64,000 nt of DNA from Turnera subulata (lineage: Eukaryota > Streptophyta > Magnoliopsida > Malpighiales > Passifloraceae): the NCBI GenBank assembly GCA_028386065.3, contig JAKUCV010000947.1, positions 1-64,000 of the forward strand, in the 5' to 3' direction. Shown one piece after another: positions 35,340 through 46,707 of the stretch. The notes under the pieces are model-generated. The model was not told where the DNA came from, searched no databases, and worked only from the letters and a program-made list of their open reading frames with translations. Each line of letters begins with the position of its first letter. Positions within the stretch are counted from its first letter, which is position 1. Made by a program: the position numbers and the translations under genes.

Positions 35340-35890
35340 TTTTTTTTTTGGAATGTTAGGGGAGTAGGATCTGTGTAGAAACAAAAGAGTATTAAGGACT
35401 TAATGATGATAGTCAATGCGAAACTGGTGTTACTATTGGAGACCAAGTGTGTGGGGTATGGAATGTTAGGGGAGTAGGATCTGTGTAGAAACAAAAGAGT
35501 ATTAAGGACTTAATGATGATAGTCAATGCGAAACTGGTGTTACTATAGGAGACCAAGTGTGTGGGGTAGAGTCATGCTGATTATGCCAACTATAGGATAC
35601 CAAGTGTTCAAGAGGTATTACCTTTTTGTTTGGAAGTAGATTACTTTAATTACACTAGGCGTACAATGGTAGAAACTGGATTGTGGTGGAGTTTAGAGCC
35701 TTTGGACGGCAAGGAACAAAATTTTTTAAAAGTGCTAAAGTGGATTGGGATCAAATTTTTTTGATATCACTTCAGTGCGAGCTTATCTTGGATCAGGCTA
35801 AGCAATCTTTATCCCCATAAAACCTTAATGATGTGTCTATTTGTGTGGAGAGGTTGAAATCTTGGCATGATGTCCCATGTAAGTTATTTT
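35340..35890 (+). pseudogene. LINE ORF2 start: endonuclease fragment
   Basis: Begins with the EEP signature WNVRGVGSV (N of the active site) and continues LLLETKC (catalytic Glu), the opening of the L1 endonuclease. It is disrupted by a 110-bp tandem duplication and several stops. Recognisable sequence fades after about 35880, and no reverse transcriptase is found. The following 180 bp up to the MULE looks like 3' untranslated sequence. Confidence 0.65.
35349..35568. repeat. 110-bp tandem duplication inside the LINE
   Basis: tggaatgttaggggagtagg begins at 35349 and again at 35459. The two 110-bp units differ at one position (ctattgg/ctatagg), so the duplication is recent compared with the LINE. 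Confidence 0.95.
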
Positions 35891-36072
35891 TTGTATAAGA
35901 TTTTAGTATAGTTGCCTCGGTAGTGAGTGTCCTGTTAGTTTGTCAACTCCTTTTTGTGTCCATCCTTTAGTTATTAAGATGTTGAACCCTGTATGTATTC
36001 TTTTGCAATGCAGGTCAGCTTTTTGCTGGCTCCATTGCTCCTTTTAAATTCTTTGTAAGCCTTTATAAGTTT

Positions 36073-37280
36073 GGGCTAATGGTATAATTGGTATCCGAAC
36101 TCTTTTAAATTCGTCAATTGTATACCCTGACTTTTTTTTTCCATCAATTATATACCTATATTTTTGAAATTTGGTCAATCATATATCCTGGGCAGCATTT
36201 TGATGACGTGGCATGCTGCCCGCCAATAATTTGTGTTAGTTTGCCCTCTACATTTCAAATTTAATCATGTAGGTCCATTAAAATTATACAATTAACTCCT
36301 CAAATTTTTATTTTATTCAATCAAATCCTTTTTTAAGAACGATAATACTTTAGTTTAAATTTTTAGTGTTATGCATAATTATTACTTGTGCAATATTTAA
36401 TGTTGTAATTCTATCTTATATACGATTAATTTTAATTAATTTACTAAATTATAATTAATCACAAAAGGAAATAAAAAAATCAATACTCTTGTAAATAGTC
36501 TCTTACAATAATAATAATAATTATTATATTATAATAATTTACTGTACATAGTTAGTTACATCAAATTTAATAATTTTCATATATAATTTAATTAAAAATT
36601 TTATTATTTTTGTTCACCTTAAAATATTTCCTAACTTTGTAATTTTGTAATTTTGCAAGTGGTGCTAGCAGTAGGGCTATGAATTTGATTTTCAAACTTC
36701 TTATTATTTTGATACATGGCAAGTGGGATTACTTTTTCATTATTTTTCAAATTTTAAATTCTTATATTGTTAAAATTAATAAAGTAAAATATATTCTTTA
36801 TGCATTGAATCATTCATAATTAATTACAATTAAGTAATATAATTGAATGATTCTTACGACTATGTACTATATACACATTAATTTATAAATATAACTTGTT
36901 GTGTATTACAAAATTTATTATAAAAAAATTATTATATGCTTATTATTTTAATAATATTATTATTATGCACTAAAAATAATTTAGGAATCAAATATTGTGT
37001 AAATAATAATTACATATAATATTCAGGATCAATTCTAAATAATAAAAAATATATGTACTAAATTGTATATTAATATAGGACTTATATGATCAATTTAGAT
37101 ACTTAGGGACTAAATTGCAACCTACCATTAACGGGCAGCACGCCACGTCATCAAAGTGCTGCCCGAGGTATACGATTGACGCAAACTCACAAAGCTCGGG
37201 TACATAATTGACGGAAAAAATAGTCGGGGTATACAATTGACGAATTTGAACTACTAGGGTTCCAAATATACCATTAACCC
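36073..37280. mobile_element. non-autonomous Mutator-like element (MULE), 9-bp TSD
   Basis: Terminal inverted repeats of about 150 bp (36073-36222 and 37129-37280; outer end GGGYTAATGGTATA). Exact 9-bp TSD TATAAGTTT at 36064-36072 and 37281-37289, the Mutator hallmark. The interior is AT-rich with no transposase. Each TIR has a hairpin with 9-bp arms near its inner end: GGGCAGCAT/ATGCTGCCC on the left and GGGCAGCAC/GTGCTGCCC on the right, enclosing a TGACGTGGC-type bZIP-like core. It is inserted in the 3' end of the LINE. Confidence 0.93.
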
Positions 37281-37349
37281 TATAAGTTTAATACAAATCG
37301 TTTATGTATACAAAAAAAGAATTACTTGTACCCTATAGTGTGATAATCT

Positions 37350-37570
37350 TCGTGCAACCAGGTAATAATCTCGTTCTCAATGTGCGAAGAATGTGAATAT
37401 CAACTACCATTTTGTTTATGACAAAGTTATTAAGAGTGTCTACTTCGTTGGTAGTGATGATCATGTTGGTGATAGTTTCACCAAGCCATTGGCCACCACT
37501 CACAGCTAGCTCCTCCAAGTAAGACAAGATCAGGCTGGATTCCATCCTCCAGTTCGAGGGGATATATATT
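37350..37570 (+). pseudogene. copia RNase H tail remnant
   Basis: Short stretch reading VNINYHFVYDKVIKSVYFVG then SDDHVGDSFTKPLATTH, the conserved end of copia RNase H (normally ...DQLADIFTKPL). The start is frameshifted. It probably belongs to an older element into which the LINE inserted, because it begins within 50 bp of the LINE TSD. Confidence 0.65.
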
Positions 37571-37842
37571 AAGGGAATGTGTACCTTAGAATTTCTCATA
37601 TTAGGGTATATCCCATGATTCAAGAATTATATCCGATAACATAAGATGAGCTTGAGTTGGCTACCTAATGATTGATATGGTAATTGTAGTGATTAATGAG
37701 CATTATTTTTCAATAGACAAAAAAGCCCTTCCACAAATGTGATTTGTGTAATATAATTAATAGAAGACATAATAATGAGAGGTTATTTTAGTCATTAAAA
37801 AAATAATATTTATTAATTGTGAAATTTTATTTCCTTTCTTAG
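37571..37842. other. AT-rich spacer
   Basis: Possibly the LTR of the copia remnant just before it, but no partner LTR is visible. No gene seen. Confidence 0.4.
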
Positions 37843-38738
37843 TGTGAACACCCAAATTTGACCCAGGGATATTCTTCTAATTTGGATTTTAAATATTCTT
37901 GAACCATGAGATTAATGAGATGATTTGCTTTATGGCTAAGGATTATTTAGAATTCGTCATAGTAGAATTGACAAATTTTTGTAATTTGAACCTTTATGTG
38001 TTTGAATCTTAGGATTATTGAAATGATTTAATCTTAAGATAAAAATATATATCGAGGTCTGATTTATCAAAATATGTTTTGATAATTCATTTATTTGGGC
38101 TTTCTTATTCATTTCAAACCAATTACATTGAGATGATTTATTCTTAGGTTAGAAATAAATTTAGAGGCCTAGGTTAATAAAATATGAATTCTCCAGAGTT
38201 GATTGGCCCATAAACACATTCCTTGCAGACTAATCTTAACTTGAAAATTAGAATTAAATCATCCTTTAAATGGTAAATGTGTTTTTGGTATTAAATTGCA
38301 TAAAATGGGGAGGTTAATGTGTATCAATCGTACTTTGACGGTTTAGGAGGAGTAATAATCAAGAAAATGAGATATTCTGGGTGGATTAGGGGTTAATTAC
38401 ACAGTTAGATCAAGCCAGGGCGGAATTAGGGGGACTGGAGTGAAAAAAGGGAAAGAATGCGTGAAATTCGAAAGACCAGACGGTCATCTCGGGTGGACCG
38501 CCAAGCCTGGGCGGTCATGCGTGGATGACCGCCAGGCCTGGCTGCCATCCAAGAGATCACGGACGGCCATGGCGGTCATGCGTCCCCAGAAATGCGATTT
38601 TTCCCGATTTTTGTTTCTAATTTGATTCTACACGGTTTTAGACCAGATTTTTTGCCATAATCTTGATCATTAAGGGGTGAACGACCCATGCACTCCCCAG
38701 AACTCTATAAATAGGACCGCACATTCACATTTAAGGTC
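37843..38738 (+). repeat. partial Tat-type LTR in inverted orientation to its neighbour
   Basis: Starts TGTGAACACCCAAATTTGACCC and follows the plus-strand LTR past the TATA box (ctaTAAATAGg, about 38705). At 38736-38741 it switches abruptly to the same LTR family in reverse orientation. About 900 bp of arm is retained and the rest of the LTR is lost. No TSD can be matched. Confidence 0.85.
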
Positions 38739-40200
38739 ACTCCTTTAGGCTACATGGTCATGGCAAACGAAAGACATGGGATCGGGGGTTCGTCACTGAT
38801 TGGAAGGTGTTAGGTACCCATCCGTGTTGGGTAGAGACTTTGTGCAATTGATGAATACAAATGTGCCTTGTGCAGGTGTGCAAGTGTGGGAAATAAAAGA
38901 ATGGGGAAGAAGAAGAAGATTTGGCTTGCATCCCGTTGTAAAACCGAGACTACCTACGTACCCGAGTGACCGGGGTCAAAGCCACGTAGTTCTAAACATG
39001 GCACTAATCGGCCACTTACATCATCAAAAGAACCATCATGTGATCAGCAAGAATCAATAAAAAAGAGTTAAGAGTTACCTCTTGTAGCCATCCTCTAGCT
39101 CCTTACAATGGGTTGAGTTCTACACGCACCGTCTTACCACTTCTAAGCTCAATGGTTGGTCCTCTTCTTGATTCCTCCTTGCTAGTCTACTGTTGATGCC
39201 TCCCACAAAATTTCTCTAGAGTTTCTGCCTAAGAATGTATTTCTAGGCTTGGAGAGGTAGAGTTTCTCCAAGCACTCAAGGCTTATAGATGTGTATGTGA
39301 GCAAAATTGTGTATACCCTGAAATGTGTGTAAGGGGTCCTATTTATAGTGTTCTGGGAAGCCTAGGGGCGTGGACCTGCTTAATGGTGAAGATTATGCCC
39401 GAAAATCTGGTCCAAAACCGCGTAGGAACGAATTAGAAACAAAATCAGAGGAAATCGGGGGTTCTGGGCACTTATGACCGCCGCTGCCGGCAGTCATCCG
39501 CTGGATGACCACCAGTGCCGGTGGTCATGTGGGGATGTCCACCAACACCTGGCGGTCGTCGCGAGAGGACCGCCGATCACCCCGCGTGTCACCCGTTCTT
39601 TCCTTTTTTGACCCCCAATCCCCTTAGTTCAGCTCTGATTTGATCCTACCGTGTAATCAACCCAGAATCACTCAATTACTTGATTAACACTCCCCTAAAT
39701 CATTCCATAATAGATTAATTACAAATTAACACCCATTTCATACTAAATCATACCAAAAAACAACATTCCTACATAAATGGTGATTTACTTTGATTTTTCT
39801 CGAAAATCAGAGCTAAAATTAGCCTGCAAGAAACATGTTAATGGGCTGGATAAACTCTTGAGAATTCATTTACTTGGACCCTTAAACCCATTCCTAACCC
39901 AAAAATAAATTATCCCATTATAATTGGATTAAAAACCACTAAAGGAGCCCAATCAATAAAATGAAATGTATTTTAATGTAAATAAACCTTATTATATGTT
40001 TTACCCTAAGATTAAATCATCTCATTAATCCTAAGGTTTAAGTGCACAAAGGATTAGATTACCAAAATACATTAACTCTACTAAATTAAATTCTTATCAT
40101 GCCTTAACTAGAAATCAAATCTTCTCATTAACTTCAAGTTTAAGTATGTCTGGAATCTAGTTTTAGTAAAATATTTGTGGGTCAAATTTGAGTGTTCATA
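38739..40200 (-). repeat. Tat 3' LTR, outer end truncated
   Basis: Reverse-orientation LTR from tcctttaggctacatggtca to ...gggtcaaatttgagtgttcata. It lacks the first about 130 bp (TGTGAATACCTGACCC part). TATA box at about 39347 (minus). It faces the inverted partial LTR on its left. Confidence 0.88.
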
Positions 40201-40215
40201 GATGCCCCTCGTTGA
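40201..40215 (-). other. Tat polypurine tract
   Basis: Reverse complement tcaacgaggggcatc directly next to the 3' LTR start. Its G-run (GAGGGGCATC) is as expected for Tat elements. Confidence 0.65.
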
Positions 40216-40302
40216 TGAGTCCTTAGGAACTAAGGACGAAACAACGTAAGAAAGGAACAACCAAATTTCAATGATAATTGTGTGGTGTGTATGCCAAGTT
40301 TC

Positions 40303-40664
40303 GGAGCATCCCATGCTCCTCTTCAGGAATCATCTCATCCTGAAGTTTTGAGGGACTGGCCCTCGGTTTCCGGGAATCATCTCATCCCAGATGTTTGGGA
40401 ATCATCTCATCTCGAGGTGATAGAATCATCTCATCTATAAGGTTGTAGACAATGAATCATCTCATCCTTGTCAACTAGGTTTCGACTCGGGAATCATCTC
40501 TTCCCAAGTCTATGGTTTGCGGGAATCATCTCATCCCAAGGCGATAGAATCATCTCTTCTATCGGGTCGTTGATAAAGAATCAACACATCTTTGTCAACT
40601 GGATATTCAATGTTCGGTCTTTGGGAATCATCTCATCCCAGGGTTTGCGAGAATCAGGTCCTCG
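40303..40664. repeat. array of about 12 hairpins with constant loop and variable, complementary stems
   Basis: Loop ATCATCTCA (9 nt), nearly constant. Stems (5'/3'): CTTCAGGA/TCCTGAAG (40321-40345); GGGA/TCCC (40372, 40521, 40623); ATAGA/TCTAT (40420-40438); GACAATGA/TCCTTGTC with one mismatch (40448-40472); GACTCGGGA/TCCCAAGTC with one mismatch (40484-40510); CGATAGA/TCTATCG (40542-40564); TTGATAAAGA/TCTTTGTCAA with one G-T pair and loop ATCAACACA (40570-40598). A weaker unit with GGGA/TCTC lies at 40397. Related hairpins: GGAGCAT-CCC-ATGCTCC (40303-40319), GAGGG-ACTGG-CCCTC (40350-40364) and CGAG/CTCG (40648-40664). It lies in the 3' untranslated region of the Tat element. Confidence 0.9.
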
Positions 40665-41145
40665 ACTTTGGTTCTGCGGGTACTGGGTACATGGCTTTTG
40701 TTTGGTTTCCTTATTGCGAGAACTGGGTACCCGGCTTCTGACTTGTATGTCTCAAGGTCTGGTCATCTCGGGTTTACAAGGGCTGGGCTCCTGGCTTACT
40801 GGTTTTCCTCATGTCTGGATCCCTTATGTCTGGACTCCCTCATGGTTTTCTCTCATCTGCGTTCCTCATGTTTTGTTTGTCTCACTCCCTTCATAGTTTT
40901 CTCAAATCTGGGTTCCTTCACGTCTGGTTTTCCTTCTCTCATGGTTTGTGGGAGCTGGGTCCCGGCTTTAGGTTCTCTCCTAATTCTCTCAAGGTCTAGA
41001 TCCCTCATGTCTGGGCTCTCTCATATCTGAGCCTACTCTCATCTAATTTCTCTCACATCGGTTTTCTGGAACTCGACTCCTAGTTTTTTGGCTTTATCTT
41101 AACTGTAGTCTCTCTCATCTCTCGGCTTGTGGGAACTGGATCCGG
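40665..41145. repeat. diverged continuation of the hairpin field
   Basis: Irregular repeats with actggg cores: GTAC-TGG-GTAC (about 40679), GGGA-GCTGGG-TCCC (about 40950), GGA-ACTGGA-TCC (41133-41144), mixed with tctggnttccctcatg repeats. The reading frames here are translations of the repeat. No gene. Confidence 0.65.
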
Positions 41146-43017
41146 TGAATACCCGATCCAAAATCACTTGGGCCTATTCACCTAATCCTTTTACCTTCTT
41201 CTCTGGGTCAATCCCATGATATTGGAGTCGCCACCCAAGTTTTATTAAGGACAAAACTTGGGAAAAAACTTCATGTGACTCCTTTAGGCTACATGGTCAT
41301 GACGAACCAAAGTCATGGGATCGGGAGTTCGTCACAGAAGGGAAGCTGTTAGGCACCCACCCGTGTTGGGTCGAGACTATGTGCAATTGTAAAATGCAAG
41401 CGTGCCTGGTGCAAGTGTGCATGTGTGGAAGATAAAGAAAAGGGGAGAAGAAGAAGATTTGGCTTGCATCCCGTTGCAAAACCGAGACCATCTACGTACC
41501 CGAGTGACCGGGTGTAAGTATCCGGGCATGCAAACTTGAAAATCAAGTGCAGCGGAAAAACCCGGAAACTTTGGAGGATCCAAGTGAAGCAACTAAATTC
41601 GAACAACAAAATGAACATACCTGAAACGGTTAGGATCTTTCACCTAACTGAAGAACCGAATCAGCTAGAGCCGGAAGGATATCCTGCTCCTCTATGGTAT
41701 CCACACAAACAGTCGATCACAGCCGGAAAAACGTCTCACGATCTCCGACCCAAGCACACCCGAACCGTGGTGCTAGTTACGAATTTCCGGGAGCTATGTG
41801 GTGTTGCTTTCTTTCTCAAAGAATGTGTGAGTGTTTGTGTGTGTTCTTACTAGTCTGAAAAACATTCTCAAGGCTCTCAAAAACCAGAATGCAATCAGCC
41901 AAAACCCCAAAGCATAATCTAATTATGCCACTCAATTAGTGCTTATGGTAATGGCCAACATAATGGCCCATCATGATTAAGATACCCATTATCTTGTCTA
42001 CCACTAAGCACTAATGGGATTATACATCACAAGCAATCAGGTTTGGCTCAATAATTTTGACAATTATTGAATCAAACCAGCCCAAAACGACCCTGGTCCA
42101 ACTACGGTCCAACCATGGTCCAACCACACCTGGTCGAACCATGGTCCAACCACGGTTCAACCACCTGCTCGAATCAACGATTCTAAGTGTGTGACCCTGT
42201 AGGCACTTGTAACGTCCGGCAATAATTGTAAACTCATTTACAATTATAAGCAAAGAGCGGCGTCTAGCAACACATCATTGCTACCCGAACGACAAGATCA
42301 GCACTGATTCATATGCCTCGCAAACATGTCATCATCCCTTCGTCCCATTATCAAGATTAAACCGAGACATGGAAAAGTCATTCTCGTATATGTTTAATCT
42401 TAGTTTCTTGATCCCCGAGTTAACTGTGTAAAACGGATCCTAATGATATCACCATATCATATAATCCGAGCATGGCCATGCATTTAACAGTTCAACTCTA
42501 TCAAGAGGCCCCATCTGATAATATACCCGTTATATGGGTCGGACGAATCCCATCTCGATCAATCAAAACCTACTACACATTTATCATATACCCAATGATT
42601 ACCCTTAAGTCCACCCAGTTACGGATGACTAGGAATAATATCAAAGTATATGACACATATTGGGAACCTTGATGATCTCAGGTCTAAGGACAATACATAT
42701 AAGAACCACTAATGACAATCATATAACGTTCCATGTAGGATTCTTATGTGGGTCGGTCCAGTCCACAAGTTCTCTAACTTGTACCCGTATGTAGAATTCG
42801 TATCTCATACAATTCTCAACATACGCTAGTCTTAATTTATTATTACAACCCGTCCATAATAATAATCGACTAGGGACATTTTAAGAATATAAAGTATTCT
42901 AGGGTTATAAATATGTGCAAGCGATTATCTCATAATCATATTTATTGGAATAACCTCAACGTATATACATGACTCATACAATCATCCATTGATTGGCTTT
43001 TGGGCATATTACTAACA

Positions 43018-46000
43018 ATCTCCCACTTGCACTAAAGCCAATCATCCATGTATCTAATACCAATGGATGTTGCATGACCATCATGCTTCCGCTGTGTGAA
43101 AGGCTTAGCCAAAGGATCTGCTACAAAGTTCTCAGAAGGAACTTTATACAACCTCAGTTGTAGAGTTGGCAACTGCTTCTTGCTTGGAACTCTTCCAGCT
43201 CACAGCACCATCTCCATGACAAAACACATAACCTGATTGCGATCTAAAATCATCCCTGTCAGTTTGGAAGCTAGCATCTGTGTAACCCTTTACAATAAGC
43301 TCATCAACGCTTCCATACACAAGGAATGCATCCTTAGTCCTTCTCAAGTACTTAAGGATGTTCTTATCTGCTGTCCAGTGACTCTCACCGGGATTAGCTT
43401 GGTATCTGCTTGTGACACTCAAAGCATAAGCGACATCCGGTCGAGTACATAGCATGGCATACATGATAGATCCTATTGCCGAAGCATAAAGGATCTTACT
43501 CATCCGCTCTCTCTCCTTAGTCGTACTAGGACATTGATTCTTTGAGAGAGCTACGCCATGTGACAAGGGCAAAAATCCTTTCTTGGAATCTTGCATGCTA
43601 AACCTCTTTAGCACCTTGTCAATATACGTACTCTGACTTAGCCCGAGAAGCCTTTTGTCTCTATCTCTATAGATCTTTATACCTAACACATAGGCAGCTT
43701 CTCCTAAGTCCTTCATCGAGAAATTCTTCCCTAATCAAGTCTTTACAGACTGTAGTGTCGGAATGTCATTTCCAATGAGTAGGATGTCGTCAACATACAA
43801 CAACAAGAAAACAACAGTGCTCCCACTAACCTTCTTGTAAACACATGGTTCATCTTCGTTCTTAATGAAACTAAACTCTTTGATCACATCATTAAAACAA
43901 AGATTCCAACTCCTAGAAGCTTGCTTCAATCCATAATTGGATCTCTGCAACTTGCATACCATATTGGCATTATCTGGATCGACAAAACCTTCAGGTTGTG
44001 TCATGTACACATCCTCTAAAAGATTTCCATTTAGGAAAGCGGTTTTGACATCCATCTGCCATATCTCATAATCATGGTATGCCGCTATTGCCAACAGAAT
44101 CCGGATGGATTTAACCATGGCAACTGGTGAGAAAGTTTCATCATAGTCTATACCATGAACTTGTTTGAAACCTTTCGCAACCAATCGCCCTTTATAGGTA
44201 ATCACATTACCATCCATGTCGGTCTTTTCTTAAAGACCCATTTGCACCCTATGGGTTTTACCCCTTCGGGTGGATCAACCAAGGTCCATACCTTGTTTTC
44301 ATACATAAATTCTATTTCCGAATTCATGGCTTCTAGCCACTTCTTGGAGTCTGGACCCGTAATGGCCTGCTGATAGGAAGTGGGCTCATCCTCTTCTATG
44401 AGCATCACATCTCCAGTATGAGTCATGAGAAATCCATATCTCTCAGGCTCGTACCGAGTCCTATCCGACCTACGAGGTCCATGTGTTACAGGTATAGGAT
44501 TCTCATCCACAACACCTTGTGGTTCCTGTCCTTGTTCCATCTTTGCCTCATTATCTCGAACTTCTTCGAGTTCTATTTTCCTCTCACTGATTCTTCTAGA
44601 AATAAATTCTCTTTCTAGAAAAATAGCAGTCCGAGCAACAAACACTTTGTTCTCGGTGGGATTGTAGAAATAATACCCTTTAGTTTCCTTAGGGTATCCT
44701 ACAAAGAGGCACTTGTCGGATTTAGGGCCGAGTTTATCTGATGCTTCACGTCTTACATAAGCCTCACAACCTCAAATTCTTATAAAAGACAAATTGGGAC
44801 GCCTCCCAGTCCATATCTCATATGGTGTCTTTTCGACGGATTTAGATGGAACACGGTTAAGTGTAAATGCAGCACTCAATAATGCATGTCCCCAAAATGA
44901 AGAAGGAAGGTCTGCTTGACTCATCATAGAACGAACCATGTCTAACAAAGTTCTATTCCTCCTTTCAGATACACCATTCCATTAAGGCGTACCCGGTGGA
45001 GTGAGTTGTGCTACTATACCACACTCCTTTAGATGATCAAGCAAATCTCGGCCTAAGTATTCACCACCTCGATCTGATCGAAGCATTTTAATACTTTTCC
45101 CGAGTTGATTCTGTACTTCATTCTTGAATTCTTTGAACTTTTCAAAGGATTCTGACATGTGTTTCATTAGATACACACAGCCATATCTACTGAAATCGTC
45201 AGTAAATGTAACGAAGTATTGAAAACCACCTCTAGCCTGTGTAGACATAGGTCCGCATACATCAGAATGTATAAGACCTAATAAGTCCGAAGCTCTTTCT
45301 CCTTTACCAGTAAAGGGAGCTTTCGTCATTTTGCCTAATAAGCATGACTCACATGTCTCAAATGATTCGGAATCAAATGAGTCTAAAAGTCCATCTTTAT
45401 GGAATTTAGCAATACGAGTCTCGTTTATATGGCCCAAACGACAATGCCAAAGGTAGGTTTCATTAGAATAGTTCATTCTAACCTTCTTCGTATTAACGTT
45501 ATAGATCGCAGTTTTTAGGTTAAGAACACACAAACCATTGCTTAAATACGCACCACCATAATAAACATCATTGAAATAAATAGAACAACAATTGTTTTTT
45601 ATTACAAATGAAAAGCCTTTCTTGTCAAGACAAGAAACAAAAATCAAATTCTTGCTTATGGTTGGTACATAACAACAATTGTCTAGTTCTAAACCAAACC
45701 ACTCGGTAAGGTAAGATAGTAAGTTCCTACGGCTAATGCAGCAACTCTTGCTCCATTTCCAACATGTAGGTCTATCTCACCCTTTGCCAATCTCCTATTC
45801 TTTCTCAGTTCCTTCACATTTACACAAATGTGAGAACCACATTCGGTATCTAATACCCATGATGCAGAGATAGAGATATTTGCTTCTATAACGAAAATAC
45901 CTGAAGTGGAAGTCTCACTTCCCTTCTTCTTCTTTACCTTTTCAAGGTAAACAGGGCAGTTACGTTTCCAATGACCGGACTTTCTTGCAATGGAAGCATT

Positions 46001-46707
46001 AACCCTCCTTTGCAACACCACCTTTGGGTTTCAGCACTTGTGAAGAAGATGCACCAAACTTTTTGGCAAATTTCTTCACCTTGCCCTTACCCTTTCCCTT
46101 GCTACTTCCAACCATCATAATGCTGTTGGATTTTTTTGCCTTCATCTGTTGCTCAGTTGTTCTTAACATGTTGAGCAACTCAGACAAGGATTTGTCAAGA
46201 TGATTCAATTTGAAGTTTATGACAAATTGGCTGTAACTATCCGGCAACGATTGCAGGACTAGATCAACAACCAACTCCTTCTGCAAAGGAAAACCAAGAC
46301 CCTCAAGGCTCTCAATGTATCCAACCATTTTGAGCACACGAGGTCTTACGGGTGATGACTCAGCCATCCTGCATTGGAAGCCTTAGAGGTCTCATACCTC
46401 TCAGGTGTTCGATCACATAGAACGCCCCCAATTACTCATGTTGCTTCTAAAGCTCAGAGTCCATGGTTATAAGCATAAGGCTTGATGCATCCAATGCATC
46501 ATCAAGATGCTTCTTGTAAGCATCCCTTTCTGCCCTAGAAGCACTAGGCGCCGGTTCATTTGGAACAGGCCCTTCGAGGACATACAATTTATTTTCTTGT
46601 TTGAGGACTATCCTCAAATTACGATACCATTTTAGGAAGTTATTCCCATTCAACTTTTCCTTCTCAAGGATAGATCGCAATGACAATGTGCTAGTGTTTT
46701 GCGCCAT
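43018..46707 (-). pseudogene. copia 3 gag-pol, frameshifted and partly deleted
   Basis: ATG at 46707 (MAQNTSTLSLRSIL). Gag has FLKWYRNLRIVL and a deletion near 46400, then KMVGYIESLEGLGF and SLPDSYSQFV. The zinc knuckle has lost its first cysteines (KSGHWKRNCP kept). The protease active site reads WVLDTECGSHI, with Glu where Gly is expected. Integrase has the GHINETR finger, HSDVCGP, SDRGGEY and WNGVSERRN. RT has KTAFLNGNLLEDVYM and YVDDILLIG. RNase H has GYTDASFQTDRDD and then jumps from NSTTE to the extreme C-terminus (ENFVADPLAKPF), deleting about 70 residues. Stops include TAA for Gln before WNG (about 44985) and TGA for Trp near 43735. Not functional. Confidence 0.9.

Larger units (their letters stand above)
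23529..37320 (+). mobile_element. L1-like LINE, split by three insertions
   Basis: Bounded by a 10-bp direct repeat ATTACTTGTA (23519-23528 and 37321-37330), with a short poly-A at 37312-37318 after aatacaaatcgtttatgtatac. Removing copia 1, copia 2 and the MULE, each with one TSD copy, leaves about 2.8 kb: ORF1 with an RNA-recognition motif and the beginning of ORF2. The reverse transcriptase is absent, so the element is internally deleted rather than 5'-truncated as most LINE copies are. The reading frame is exactly restored across the copia 1 excision point. Confidence 0.85.

Noticed and set aside
41146..41512. Reading this LTR as the 3' LTR paired with the 5' LTR at 58939
   Set aside because: Its diagnostic sites differ from 58939-60468, while 38739-40200 shares them and has the PPT beside it. 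The inner LTR is therefore a separate insertion.
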